Of a stretch of 64,000 nt of DNA, positions 8,698 to 16,562 are shown one piece after another (within the stretch, counting starts at the first letter, position 1; the number at the start of each line of letters is the position of its first letter). The translations under genes and the position numbers were made by a program. Where the stretch lies: contig NZ_CANMPQ010000001.1 of the NCBI RefSeq assembly GCF_947499695.1, positions 186,001 to 250,000 on the forward strand, read 5' to 3'. The notes under the pieces are model-generated. The model did no database searches. It was given only the letters and a program-made list of their open reading frames with translations, and was not told where the DNA came from. This DNA comes from an uncultured Allomuricauda sp. GTDB taxonomy: Bacteria; Bacteroidota; Bacteroidia; Flavobacteriales; Flavobacteriaceae.

Positions 8698-9973
8698 TGT
8701 CAATGGAATTGGATTTTTTTCCATAATCTTCTGGATACTTCAGGAACTTCAAGATTAGAAAAGCGGGGAGGGCGGCAATGACCACCCAAAAGAAGAAACC
8801 ATCATACCCCAGCCATTCTTGCACATAACCGCTGAGCATTCCGGGCAGCATCATTCCCAAGGCCATAAATCCTGTTGCTATCGCATAGTGCGAAGTTTTA
8901 GAGATTCCTTCAGAAATATAGATTAGATAAATAAGGAAAGCGGCAAATCCGAATCCATAACCAAATTGCTCCAAGACTACCGTTCCGACCACAGCAAACA
9001 AACTTGTGGATTGGGTAAAAGCCAAAAGTGCATAAAGCACATTGGGCAGATTGAGTGCTAGCATCATGGGCAGCATCCATTTTTTTAATCCATCTCGCGA
9101 AATCAAGATTCCACCCAAAATTCCACCCAATGAAAGCATAATAACACCCACGGTACCATAAATGGTTCCGACAGCTTCGGTGGAATAAGCCAAACCTCCT
9201 ACCTCCAAACTGTCTAGCAGAAAGGGTGAGGCCATTTTCACTAATTGCGATTCCCCTAGACGGTAAGTGAGGATGAACGCTAATGCAATCCAAATCTGCT
9301 CTTTCTTAAAGAAAGAGGCAAAAACATCCAAAAATCCAGCTGGTTTCTCTTGGGGTTTATCCGAGGATTGTTCAAACTTGGGAGCAGCAAAAAAGTTGGA
9401 AATAGTCAAGAGCAGCATTAAAACAGCCGCACATATCATGGTCATTGACCAAGCTTTGGTATTATCCCCGTACTTATTCTCCAAAAAGCCAGCAAATATG
9501 ACAAGAAGACCCTGTCCGGTGACCATAGCCAATCTGTAAAAGGTACTCCGCAATCCTATGAAGAATGATTGTTTTTTTTGTGTAAGACCAATCATATAAT
9601 AGCCATCTGAAGCTATATCGTTAGTAGCTGAAGCAAATGCTGCCATCCAAAAGAAGGCCAAGGTGATGATGAAAAATGAGTTAGAGGGTAGAAAAATACC
9701 AATACCCAAGAATGATAGGGCCACCACAAGTTGCATGGCCAAAAACCACTTTCTTTTGGTCCCGTTAAGATCAACTAGTGGACTCCAAAGTGGCTTTAAT
9801 ACCCAAGGAAGGTAAAGCCAACTGGTATACAATCCTATTTCCGCATTGCCAATACCCAATCGCTTGTACATGATAACGGACACAACAACAACCAAAATAT
9901 ATGGAATGCCTTGGGTAAAATAGAGAATGGGTATCCAGGCCCAGGCGCCTTTATCTTTGGCAATGCTGCTCAT
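8690..9973 (-). CDS. AmpG-like MFS permease (muropeptide/anhydro-sugar importer)
   Basis: A 427-residue membrane protein with about 12 hydrophobic helices. The N-terminal WIPILYFTQGIPYILVV and the following YTSWLYLPWVLKPLWSP resemble AmpG-family permeases, which carry GlcNAc-anhydroMurNAc (peptides) into the cytoplasm. Its start overlaps the DigH-like gene by 4 bases and its end overlaps the NagZ-like gene, indicating tight coupling. The genes around it (periplasmic glycan hydrolase upstream, NagZ and AnmK downstream) form a coherent import-and-degrade path for anhydro-muropeptides, supporting this role. Confidence 0.85.
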   Translation of the reverse strand: MSSIAKDKGAWAWIPILYFTQGIPYILVVVVSVIMYKRLGIGNAEIGLYTSWLYLPWVLKPLWSPLVDLNGTKRKWFLAMQLVVALSFLGIGIFLPSNSFFIITLAFFWMAAFASATNDIASDGYYMIGLTQKKQSFFIGLRSTFYRLAMVTGQGLLVIFAGFLENKYGDNTKAWSMTMICAAVLMLLLTISNFFAAPKFEQSSDKPQEKPAGFLDVFASFFKKEQIWIALAFILTYRLGESQLVKMASPFLLDSLEVGGLAYSTEAVGTIYGTVGVIMLSLGGILGGILISRDGLKKWMLPMMLALNLPNVLYALLAFTQSTSLFAVVGTVVLEQFGYGFGFAAFLIYLIYISEGISKTSHYAIATGFMALGMMLPGMLSGYVQEWLGYDGFFFWVVIAALPAFLILKFLKYPEDYGKKSNSIDNA

Positions 9974-11478
9974 TTAGTTGTTTTTTTGGATTGGTAAATA
10001 GTTTGGGTTGGACTTTCATTGCCATACGCATCAATCAAGGAGACACCAATATCGTTTTTCAATTGTTTTTTGGTCAAGTTTATTTGAGAACAAATATGGT
10101 TTTGTTCAACCGAAAGGTAATGCTTTCCTATGAGTTGTTTTTGATCTGGGATTGACTTGTTTATGGTATAGATATGAAGGAACCTTGGAATGGTATCTTC
10201 ATGCAAAACACAGAATTCTAGCTCCCTATCACGAAACTCAACCGGCTTAATGGTTAATGGGAGTAAAGACCTTTTAATTTTTTTCTGGCCAACAGGATTT
10301 TGGGTTGGATACTTATAAAACTGCTGTTTTAATTTTTTTGAAATTTTCTCATGCTTTTCGGCTAGGGATTTGGCACTAAAAAATACATTGCCCTTGATTT
10401 GTTCGGTTAACCTTGCCAATGAAAGTTGTTTTGGTATTTCCTTTTTTCTTTTCCAGGCCTTATCCGCATTGTTCTTGATTTTGTAGGCTCCATTGCCAAT
10501 ATAGAGATTAGTGTTTTCAGCTTTTTCAGACCACCATTGAGTAATGATACGATGCGAGGCTGGTGCATAATCCATACTCCAATACACCTGAGGCACCACA
10601 TAATCCAACCAACCCTTTTCCATCCAAAGCAGAGGGTCTGCATATAAATCTTCATAGGTGGTTTGACCAGCCTTGGTATCTGAACCGCTTGGGTCTGTGC
10701 TTTTATTTTTCCAAACGCCAAATGGACTGATCCCAAATTGCACCCAAGGTTTGTTTTTTTTGATGATTTGATGCGCTTTTTTTACTAGGGAATCAACATT
10801 ACTTCTGCGCCAATCTTCTAAATCTTGATTTTCTAAACCGTAGGTTTGAAAGGCCAAACTATCATTGAATACTTCATTCTTGATTTTATAAGGATAGAAG
10901 TAATCATCGAAATGAATGGCATCCACATGGTAATTAACTACCACTTCCTCGATGACATCGGTGAGTTTTTGCTGAACTTCCGGTAAGCCAGGGTTATAAT
11001 AATATTTTTTACCGTATTTGAGCATCCAGTCTGGATGTTGGTAGAAGTCGTGCTGTTCGGACAATGTTAAGGTATCTAAATCGAAAGTGGAGCGGTAGGG
11101 ATTCAACCATGCATGGAACTCCATACCTCTTTTATGGGTCTCCGCAATCATCCATTTCAATGGGTTATCGAAATTTTCAGGGGCTTTTCCTTCTTTGCCC
11201 GTTAAATATTTTGACCAAGGGGCTTGTTCGGTTTTGTAGAAAGCGTCTCCTGCAGTACGTATTTGAACTATCGCCGCATTAAAATTTAAATCGTGATAGA
11301 AATCTAGAATCTCAATAAAGTCTTTTTTCTGTTTCTCCACTTGATCGTTCCCATTTTTTGGCCAATCAATATTTACAACCGTAGCTATCCACACACCTCT
11401 AAACTCGGTTTTTGGTGATTTGTAGACAGAGCATGAGAAACAAACCAAAAGCGATAAGAGAAGTGTAAAGCGTTGCAT
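9970..11478 (-). CDS. GHL10 (DUF187) family glycosyl hydrolase lipoprotein, DigH-like
   Basis: A 502-residue lipoprotein: the signal sequence ends in LVCFSC, a lipobox with Cys16. The core has FRGVWIATVVNIDWP near the N-terminus, FNAAIVQIRTAGDAFY, EFHAWLNPYR, YHVDAIHFDDYFYP (acidic active-site pair) and VPQVYWSMDY, all typical of GHL10/DUF187 TIM barrels. E. coli YddW (DigH) of this family cleaves denuded peptidoglycan glycan strands. The position at the head of an AmpG-NagZ-AnmK run supports a similar job in the periplasm or at the outer membrane. A C-terminal beta-rich region of about 100 residues may bind glycan. Family members can also act on other glycans. Confidence 0.85.
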   Translation of the reverse strand: MQRFTLLLSLLVCFSCSVYKSPKTEFRGVWIATVVNIDWPKNGNDQVEKQKKDFIEILDFYHDLNFNAAIVQIRTAGDAFYKTEQAPWSKYLTGKEGKAPENFDNPLKWMIAETHKRGMEFHAWLNPYRSTFDLDTLTLSEQHDFYQHPDWMLKYGKKYYYNPGLPEVQQKLTDVIEEVVVNYHVDAIHFDDYFYPYKIKNEVFNDSLAFQTYGLENQDLEDWRRSNVDSLVKKAHQIIKKNKPWVQFGISPFGVWKNKSTDPSGSDTKAGQTTYEDLYADPLLWMEKGWLDYVVPQVYWSMDYAPASHRIITQWWSEKAENTNLYIGNGAYKIKNNADKAWKRKKEIPKQLSLARLTEQIKGNVFFSAKSLAEKHEKISKKLKQQFYKYPTQNPVGQKKIKRSLLPLTIKPVEFRDRELEFCVLHEDTIPRFLHIYTINKSIPDQKQLIGKHYLSVEQNHICSQINLTKKQLKNDIGVSLIDAYGNESPTQTIYQSKKTTK

Positions 11479-11490
11479 AGAAAATGAATG

Positions 11491-11524
11491 AAAAGGCCTA
11501 CTCTGAATTAAAAGTAGGCCTTTT
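11491..11524 (-). terminator. Intrinsic terminator after the nagB-like gene
   Basis: AAAAGGCCTAC (11491-11501) and GTAGGCCTTTT (11514-11524) form an 11-bp perfect stem with a 12-base loop. Read on the minus strand it ends in a T run, so it should separate the nagB-like gene from the digH-ampG-nagZ-anmK transcript. Confidence 0.75.
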
Positions 11525-11576
11525 ACTTGAACTTAAAATTAAATTAACTCAAAACTAAAATCGTTTAGTTAAATAA

Positions 11577-13511
11577 TTATTTGAACTTATGTCTTACAAA
11601 TGCTTCGATTGCTGCATAATCTGCCATTCCCAATGCCTTATAGTGTCCTGCGGTGTCTTTGTTTCGTTCTTCGGCGCGCATCCAAAACTCTCGTGAATCG
11701 TTACCTTGAAACATAACTCCGTCTTTTTGTGATTGATGACAGAAAATGGCAAGTCGTTTTCTGAGCACCTGACCTGGACTCATTGGAACAGCCATTTCTA
11801 TTTCGTTGATGTCCCATTCATGCCATGCACCTCTATATAACCATAACCAACAATCGTCCATAAAAGATTCCTCTTTCAATTCTTCAACAGCTGCAAACAC
11901 AGCATCAAGACAAACTTTGTGGGTACCGTGTGGATCTGCCAAATCACCCGCTGCATAAATTTGATGAGGTTTTACTTCTTTGATAAGGTCAACCATTATA
12001 GCCACATCAGCTTCAGAAAGATCGTCCTTTTTTATGGTTCCAGTTTCGTAGAAAGGGAGGTCAAGAAAATGAACATTTGAATCGTCCAGGCCAAAGTAAC
12101 GGGTAGCGGCGTAGGATTCTCCTCTTCGGATGCTACCTTTTAACTTTCTTACTTCAACAGGGTCAAAGTCCGCTTCCTTTTTGGATTTTATGGCATTTAT
12201 GATTTTCTGAGCCTCAGCTGTAGGTTGTATGGCGTTCGCTGTTTCTGCAAATTTTAGGGCTTCCGTATCTGCGACAGCAATATTACCTGATGTTTGGTAG
12301 GCAACATGCACCTCGTGTCCTTGCGATACTAACCTATCAAAGGTGCCTCCCATTGAAATAACATCGTCATCTGGGTGTGGGCTGAAAATAATGACTCTTT
12401 TCTTTACGGGAAGAGCTCGTTCTGGTCTATTTGTATCATCTGCATCAGGTTTACCACCTGGCCATCCTGTAATGGTATGTTGAAGTCGATTGAACATTTT
12501 AATGTTCAACTCATATGAATCTTGCTGAGTCAAAAGGCCGGACATTCCGTTGTCGTTATAGTCTTTATCGGTCAAGCTCAAAATGGATTTTCCAGTTTCG
12601 CCACATAACCATACGATGGCTTTGGCCGTCATTTGTTCTGTCCATTCGCAGGATTCGTCAACTAACCAAGGTGTTTTATTTCGGGTCAGCTCTGTGGCAG
12701 CTCCAGTATCCAGAACAAAAGTACAGTTCATATGCTCTTGGAGATAGGTAGCTGGAACGTGGGAAGAGATTTCTTCTTCGACAGTTTTTTTAATGATGTC
12801 AGCCTTGTTTTGACCCCAACCAAGTAGGACAATTCGCTTGGCGCTCAGCACGGTGGCAATCCCCATTGTAATGGCTCTTCTGGGTACGTTGTCAATACCT
12901 AAAAATGCTGGTGCAGCATCAACACGAGTGATGTGATCTAAAGTGATTACCCTCGTGGCCGAATTATAATGCGAACCAGGTTCATTAAAACCAACATGCC
13001 CCGTTCTTCCAATACCCAAGAGTTGAAAATCCAAACCCCCAGCTTCTTTTATTTTCTTTTCATAGCTCACACAATGCTCGAGGATTGCTTCTCCTTTAAC
13101 CGTTCCGTCGGGAATATTCACGTTTTCCGGGGCAATATCAATATGGTTAAACAGATGCTCATGCATAAAGTAATGGTAGCTTTGCCTGTTTTCTTTTTCC
13201 ATGGGCAGATACTCATCCAAGTTAAAGGTGGTAACGTTGGAAAAGCTTAATCCTTCTTCTTTATGCATTCGCACTAATTCCTCATATACACGAATAGGGG
13301 AGGAACCAGTGGCGAGACCGAGAACGCAAGGTTTGCCTTCTGACTGCTTTTGGCGAATTAAATCTGCAATCTCTTGAGCGACAATTGCAGAACCATCTCG
13401 AGCATTGTCAAAAATGATGTTGTGAATTTTCTCGAAACGGGTTTCTTCAAACTGTCCGACAGGTTTATATGAAATATCGATACTTTCCTTTTTTAATGTT
13501 GCTGTCTCCAT
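11577..13511 (-). CDS. nagB: Glucosamine-6-phosphate deaminase fused to a PIG-L/LmbE-type deacetylase domain
   Basis: A 644-residue two-domain protein. The N-terminal half is NagB-like: GLATGSSPIRVYEEL (about 65-79), FNLDEYL (about 96-102) and LLGIGRTGHVGFNEPGS (about 164-180). It would convert glucosamine-6-phosphate to fructose-6-phosphate and ammonia. The C-terminal half (about 370-640) carries SPHPDDD (about 377-383) and a later GDLADPHGTHK, the metal-binding motifs of the PIG-L/LmbE N-acetylglucosamine deacetylase family. The fusion may deacetylate an amino sugar and then deaminate it. I chose the Met at 13511; the open frame extends 49 codons further, but that part is low-complexity and contains the promoter region. 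The gene is divergent from the DeoR regulator. Confidence 0.9.
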   Translation of the reverse strand: METATLKKESIDISYKPVGQFEETRFEKIHNIIFDNARDGSAIVAQEIADLIRQKQSEGKPCVLGLATGSSPIRVYEELVRMHKEEGLSFSNVTTFNLDEYLPMEKENRQSYHYFMHEHLFNHIDIAPENVNIPDGTVKGEAILEHCVSYEKKIKEAGGLDFQLLGIGRTGHVGFNEPGSHYNSATRVITLDHITRVDAAPAFLGIDNVPRRAITMGIATVLSAKRIVLLGWGQNKADIIKKTVEEEISSHVPATYLQEHMNCTFVLDTGAATELTRNKTPWLVDESCEWTEQMTAKAIVWLCGETGKSILSLTDKDYNDNGMSGLLTQQDSYELNIKMFNRLQHTITGWPGGKPDADDTNRPERALPVKKRVIIFSPHPDDDVISMGGTFDRLVSQGHEVHVAYQTSGNIAVADTEALKFAETANAIQPTAEAQKIINAIKSKKEADFDPVEVRKLKGSIRRGESYAATRYFGLDDSNVHFLDLPFYETGTIKKDDLSEADVAIMVDLIKEVKPHQIYAAGDLADPHGTHKVCLDAVFAAVEELKEESFMDDCWLWLYRGAWHEWDINEIEMAVPMSPGQVLRKRLAIFCHQSQKDGVMFQGNDSREFWMRAEERNKDTAGHYKALGMADYAAIEAFVRHKFK

Positions 13512-13585
13512 GAAAGGTGAATTTTCAATACGTTGGCTTTGCTTTTTATTGATTTTAGAACTTTCGAAATCAAAAGTTAATACGG

Positions 13586-13593
13586 CAAAAATA
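13586..13593 (-). promoter_or_regulatory. Candidate -7 element for the nagB-like gene
   Basis: On the minus strand the bases read TATTTTTG, a full match to TAnnTTTG, about 75 bases before the chosen start. No clear -33 TTTG was found. It lies beside the TGCTGTTTT repeats proposed as operator. Confidence 0.35.
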
Positions 13594-13610
13594 GGAAATA
13601 AATTTGATTT

Positions 13611-13688
13611 TTGCTGTTTTTTGCTTTTTTTAATGCTGTTTTTTGCATTTAATAACATTTTGTTAACCTAATACGGGATAAAACAGCA
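13611..13688. promoter_or_regulatory. Candidate DeoR-family operator: three TGCTGTTTT boxes
   Basis: TGCTGTTTTTTGC occurs at 13612-13624 and again at 13634-13646 (22-base period, about two helical turns). The inverted form AAAACAGCA lies at 13680-13688. All three are in the 218-base gap between the divergent nagB-like and deoR-murQ transcripts. Spacing and symmetry fit an oligomeric sugar-phosphate-responsive repressor such as the adjacent DeoR protein. The binding role is inferred; the repeats are seen directly. Confidence 0.5.
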
Positions 13689-13703
13689 AGTGTTAAAATT
13701 ATA

Positions 13704-13711
13704 TATCTTTG
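13704..13711 (+). promoter_or_regulatory. TAnnTTTG -7 element for the deoR-murQ operon
   Basis: TATCTTTG matches the Bacteroidota -7 consensus and lies 18 bases before the preferred ATG of the DeoR gene (13730). The inverted AAAACAGCA box ends 15 bases upstream, where bound repressor could block the polymerase. Confidence 0.45.
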
Positions 13712-13729
13712 CGAAATAGATTTCAGAAT

Positions 13730-14479
13730 ATGCTTAAGGAAGAAAGACAACGCACAATTCTAAACGAAGTAGCATTGCACAACAAAGTGCTTTTGACTGA
13801 TATTGCAGAGTTATTGGATGTTTCTATAGATACGGTCCGGCGCGATGTAAAGGAATTAGACGCTGATAGTAAACTCAGGAAGGTACATGGTGGTGCCGTT
13901 GCTTTGGGATTTACCAATACAACGGTAAGAAGTGCGAACATCTATGCTTTGGAAGAGAAAAAGAAAATAGCGGAAAAAGCAGTGGGTCTCCTGAAAGAAG
14001 GAGGGGTTGTTTTTATTGATGGGGGAACCACATGCGTAGAACTTGCCAGAAAGATTCCTGATAATATCAATTTGACTTGTTTTACCATGAGTTTGCCTGT
14101 AGCTTTGGAGCTTTTAGTCAAGCCGAATGTTAAGGTTATATTAATAGGAGGTGAAGTTTCAAGGGATTCCCAGATATCTTTGGGAGCGAGCACTATAAAC
14201 CAACTATCAGAAATCCATGTAGATTATGGTTTTATTGGTACAGGGTATGTAGATGCTAGTTACGGGCTTACTGAATTTGATTGGGATATTGTGCAGGTTA
14301 AGAAAGCGGTGATAAAAGCTTCTAAAAGAACCATCTTGTTATCAATTTCCGAAAAATTGAATTCTCAACACCGTTATAAAACCTGTGATATCAACGCTAT
14401 TGGCACTATGATAACTGAACTTGAACCGGACAATGAGCAATTAAACCTTTTTAGAAACCAAGAGATTCATCTTTTATAA
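13730..14479 (+). CDS. DeoR/GlpR family transcriptional regulator
   Basis: A 249-residue regulator. An N-terminal DeoR helix-turn-helix (LKEERQRTILNEV ... TDIAELLDVSIDTVRRDVKEL) is followed by the family linker LRKVHGGA. The DeoRC sensor domain carries FIDGGTTCVELA, a phosphosugar-binding loop, and GGEVSRDSQ. Proteins of this family usually repress sugar operons and respond to a sugar phosphate. Lying divergent to the nagB-like gene and 1 base overlapped with murQ, it probably senses an amino-sugar phosphate such as GlcN-6-P, GlcNAc-6-P or MurNAc-6-P. I prefer the ATG at 13730 over a TTG at 13709 because the latter falls inside the -7 element. Confidence 0.88.
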   Translation: MLKEERQRTILNEVALHNKVLLTDIAELLDVSIDTVRRDVKELDADSKLRKVHGGAVALGFTNTTVRSANIYALEEKKKIAEKAVGLLKEGGVVFIDGGTTCVELARKIPDNINLTCFTMSLPVALELLVKPNVKVILIGGEVSRDSQISLGASTINQLSEIHVDYGFIGTGYVDASYGLTEFDWDIVQVKKAVIKASKRTILLSISEKLNSQHRYKTCDINAIGTMITELEPDNEQLNLFRNQEIHLL

Positions 14480-15294
14480 TGCAGACGAACTATACCAAGA
14501 TTACGGAGAGCCCTTCAAATTATGATCATTTGGAGCAAATGGATACCCAAACCATTTTGGAGAGCATTAATGCTGAGGATCAAAAAGTTGCTCAAGCAGT
14601 AGCCACTGTTATCCCTCAAATTTCAAAGTTGGTGGACATGACTGCTGAACGTTTCGAAAAAGGGGGGAGGTTGTTTTATATTGGTGCAGGCACCAGTGGG
14701 CGATTAGGAATTTTGGATGCATCTGAAATTCCACCCACCTTTGGACTTCCTCATGATAGGGTAATCGGGCTTATTGCCGGTGGTGATGGAGCTATTCGAA
14801 AAGCTGTTGAATTTGCTGAAGATGATGTAGATCAGGCATGGAAAGATTTATTAATACACGATATAGATGCTAACGACGTGTTGGTTGGAATAGCCGCTTC
14901 CGGAACTACACCATACGTTTTGGGAGGTATCGCAGCTGCCAAAAAGCAAGGCATTTTGACCGCTGGAATCACAAATAACCCAGGATCACCCTTAGCTACA
15001 GGGGCAGATATTCCTATTGAAATTAATGTTGGTCCCGAATTTTTGACCGGGAGTACTCGTATGAAAAGTGGAACCAGTCAGAAATTGGCACTTAATATGA
15101 TAACCACTTCATTAATGATTAAGATTGGCCGGGTCAAAGGCAACAAGATGGTAAATATGCAACTGAGTAACAACAAACTAGTAGATCGAGGCACTCGATA
15201 TTTGGTTGAGGAGTTGGGATTGAATTATGCTGAAGCAGCAGCAGCTTTAAAAAAACACGGCTCTGTAAAGAATGCAATCGAAGCTATGAAATGA
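14479..15294 (+). CDS. murQ: N-acetylmuramic acid 6-phosphate etherase
   Basis: A 271-residue SIS-domain enzyme that splits the lactyl ether of MurNAc-6-phosphate to give GlcNAc-6-phosphate and D-lactate. FYIGAGTSGRLGILDASE contains the SIS phosphate-binding loop and the catalytic Glu. GLIAGGDGAIRKAVE and TGSTRMKSGTSQKLALNM are diagnostic of MurQ. Its ATG overlaps the stop of the DeoR gene (TAATG), so the two are translationally coupled. It uses the product of AnmK (6.0 kb), linking the two halves of the recycling region. No nagA is seen; the LmbE half of the NagB fusion may stand in for the deacetylase. Confidence 0.95.
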   Translation: MQTNYTKITESPSNYDHLEQMDTQTILESINAEDQKVAQAVATVIPQISKLVDMTAERFEKGGRLFYIGAGTSGRLGILDASEIPPTFGLPHDRVIGLIAGGDGAIRKAVEFAEDDVDQAWKDLLIHDIDANDVLVGIAASGTTPYVLGGIAAAKKQGILTAGITNNPGSPLATGADIPIEINVGPEFLTGSTRMKSGTSQKLALNMITTSLMIKIGRVKGNKMVNMQLSNNKLVDRGTRYLVEELGLNYAEAAAALKKHGSVKNAIEAMK

Positions 15295-15295
15295 T

Positions 15296-16420
15296 TTATT
15301 GGTTCTTTGGAACCAATTTATAGATCCCTTTTCCTTCAATGCCCACATAGATATACCCATCTGGTCCCTGACGAACGTTTCTAACACGTCCCATACCATC
15401 GAGTAACTTTTCACGATAGATTACCTTATCATTTTCAATGACCAAACGTTCCAAGTATTGAAAAGCTAATGATCCTACCAACAGATTGCCTTTCCATTTA
15501 GGATACTTGTCCGATGATACAAATGTCATTCCTGAGGGACCTATTGATGGTGTCCACTGATAAACGGGTTGTTCCATACCTGACCTTGAAGTTTCGTCAG
15601 TAATTTTGGTTCCGCTATAATTAATGCCATACGTAATTACTGGCCATCCATAATTTTTACCCTTTTCAACAACATTGATTTCATCACCACCGCGCGGACC
15701 ATGCTCATGCTCCCAAAGTTTACCCGTTACAGGATGTATAGCCAACCCTTGTGGATTTCGATGTCCATAGCTGTAAATTGCTGTTTTAGCACCAGATTGG
15801 GATACAAAAGGGTTGTCTTTTGGAATTCGCCCATCATCGTGAAGTCTGTAAATTTTTCCTCCATCCCGTTTAATATCCTGCGGATTTACATCTCTGTTAC
15901 CCCGGTCACCAACTGAAAAATAAAGGTAGCCTTCATTATCAAATTCAAAACGGGAACCAAAGTGCTGACCTTTCGTAGTATTGGGAACAGCTTTGTACAG
16001 TACTTCTTTTTCAACTAGTTGATTATTTGATAGCTTGGCCCTGAGGAAGGTTGTATTCCCACCTTTTCCTGAACCATCGCTTGAAGAATATGATAAATAC
16101 AACCAACCGTTATTTGCGTAATTGGGATGTAATTCTATGTCTAAAAGTCCACCTTGACCCCGGACATAGATATCAGGAAGATTACCAATTTCTACTGTGT
16201 TCCCATCTTTAAAAAGGAGCAATTTCCCTGATTTTTCTGTAATCAATAGCCCTCCATCGGGCAGAAATGCCATTCCCCAGGGGTTCTGAATATCAGAGAT
16301 TATATTTTCGGCAGTGAAATCAAGGGTTTTCGGAAGATTTATACTATTATCCTTTTTTTGAGCACAGGATGTAGTTAGCATTACAACGAAAAAATAAGGA
16401 AGCACAGCACTTTTTTTCAT
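15296..16420 (-). CDS. PQQ-dependent sugar dehydrogenase lipoprotein (aldose sugar dehydrogenase type)
   Basis: A 374-residue lipoprotein (lipobox region MLTTSC, Cys near residue 19). It has the six-bladed beta-propeller motifs of soluble glucose/aldose dehydrogenases: PWGMAFLPDGGLLITEKSG, GQGGLLDIELHP, YGHRNPQGLAIHP, EHEHGPRGGDEIN and NYGWP. The HGPRGGDE segment forms part of the PQQ site in YliI/Asd-type enzymes. It would oxidise aldoses outside the cytoplasmic membrane. It is convergent with murQ, with 1 base between stops. PQQ dependence is from family knowledge; no PQQ synthesis genes are in the window. Confidence 0.85.
   Translation of the reverse strand: MKKSAVLPYFFVVMLTTSCAQKKDNSINLPKTLDFTAENIISDIQNPWGMAFLPDGGLLITEKSGKLLLFKDGNTVEIGNLPDIYVRGQGGLLDIELHPNYANNGWLYLSYSSSDGSGKGGNTTFLRAKLSNNQLVEKEVLYKAVPNTTKGQHFGSRFEFDNEGYLYFSVGDRGNRDVNPQDIKRDGGKIYRLHDDGRIPKDNPFVSQSGAKTAIYSYGHRNPQGLAIHPVTGKLWEHEHGPRGGDEINVVEKGKNYGWPVITYGINYSGTKITDETSRSGMEQPVYQWTPSIGPSGMTFVSSDKYPKWKGNLLVGSLAFQYLERLVIENDKVIYREKLLDGMGRVRNVRQGPDGYIYVGIEGKGIYKLVPKNQ
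15299..15316. terminator. Possible bidirectional terminator between murQ and the dehydrogenase
   Basis: TTGGTTC (15299-15305) and GAACCAA (15310-15316) form a 7-bp stem with a 4-base loop, placed inside the last codons of the dehydrogenase gene just after the murQ stop. The T run is weak. Confidence 0.35.
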
Positions 16421-16562
16421 AATTTTACGTTGAAGTAATAGATTTTATAGATGAACTACGGCTTTTTAAAGTCGAAAGATAATTAGAATTATATAAGTTT
16501 AGATAATTACAATTAGAATATTAAGGTCCCAAATCTGATATTCTTCAAACAAGACTTAACCT

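Noticed and set aside
13512..13658. 49-residue N-terminal extension of the NagB fusion
   Set aside because: Lys/Ser-rich and low-complexity, unlike NagB proteins, and it contains the operator repeats and a -7 element.
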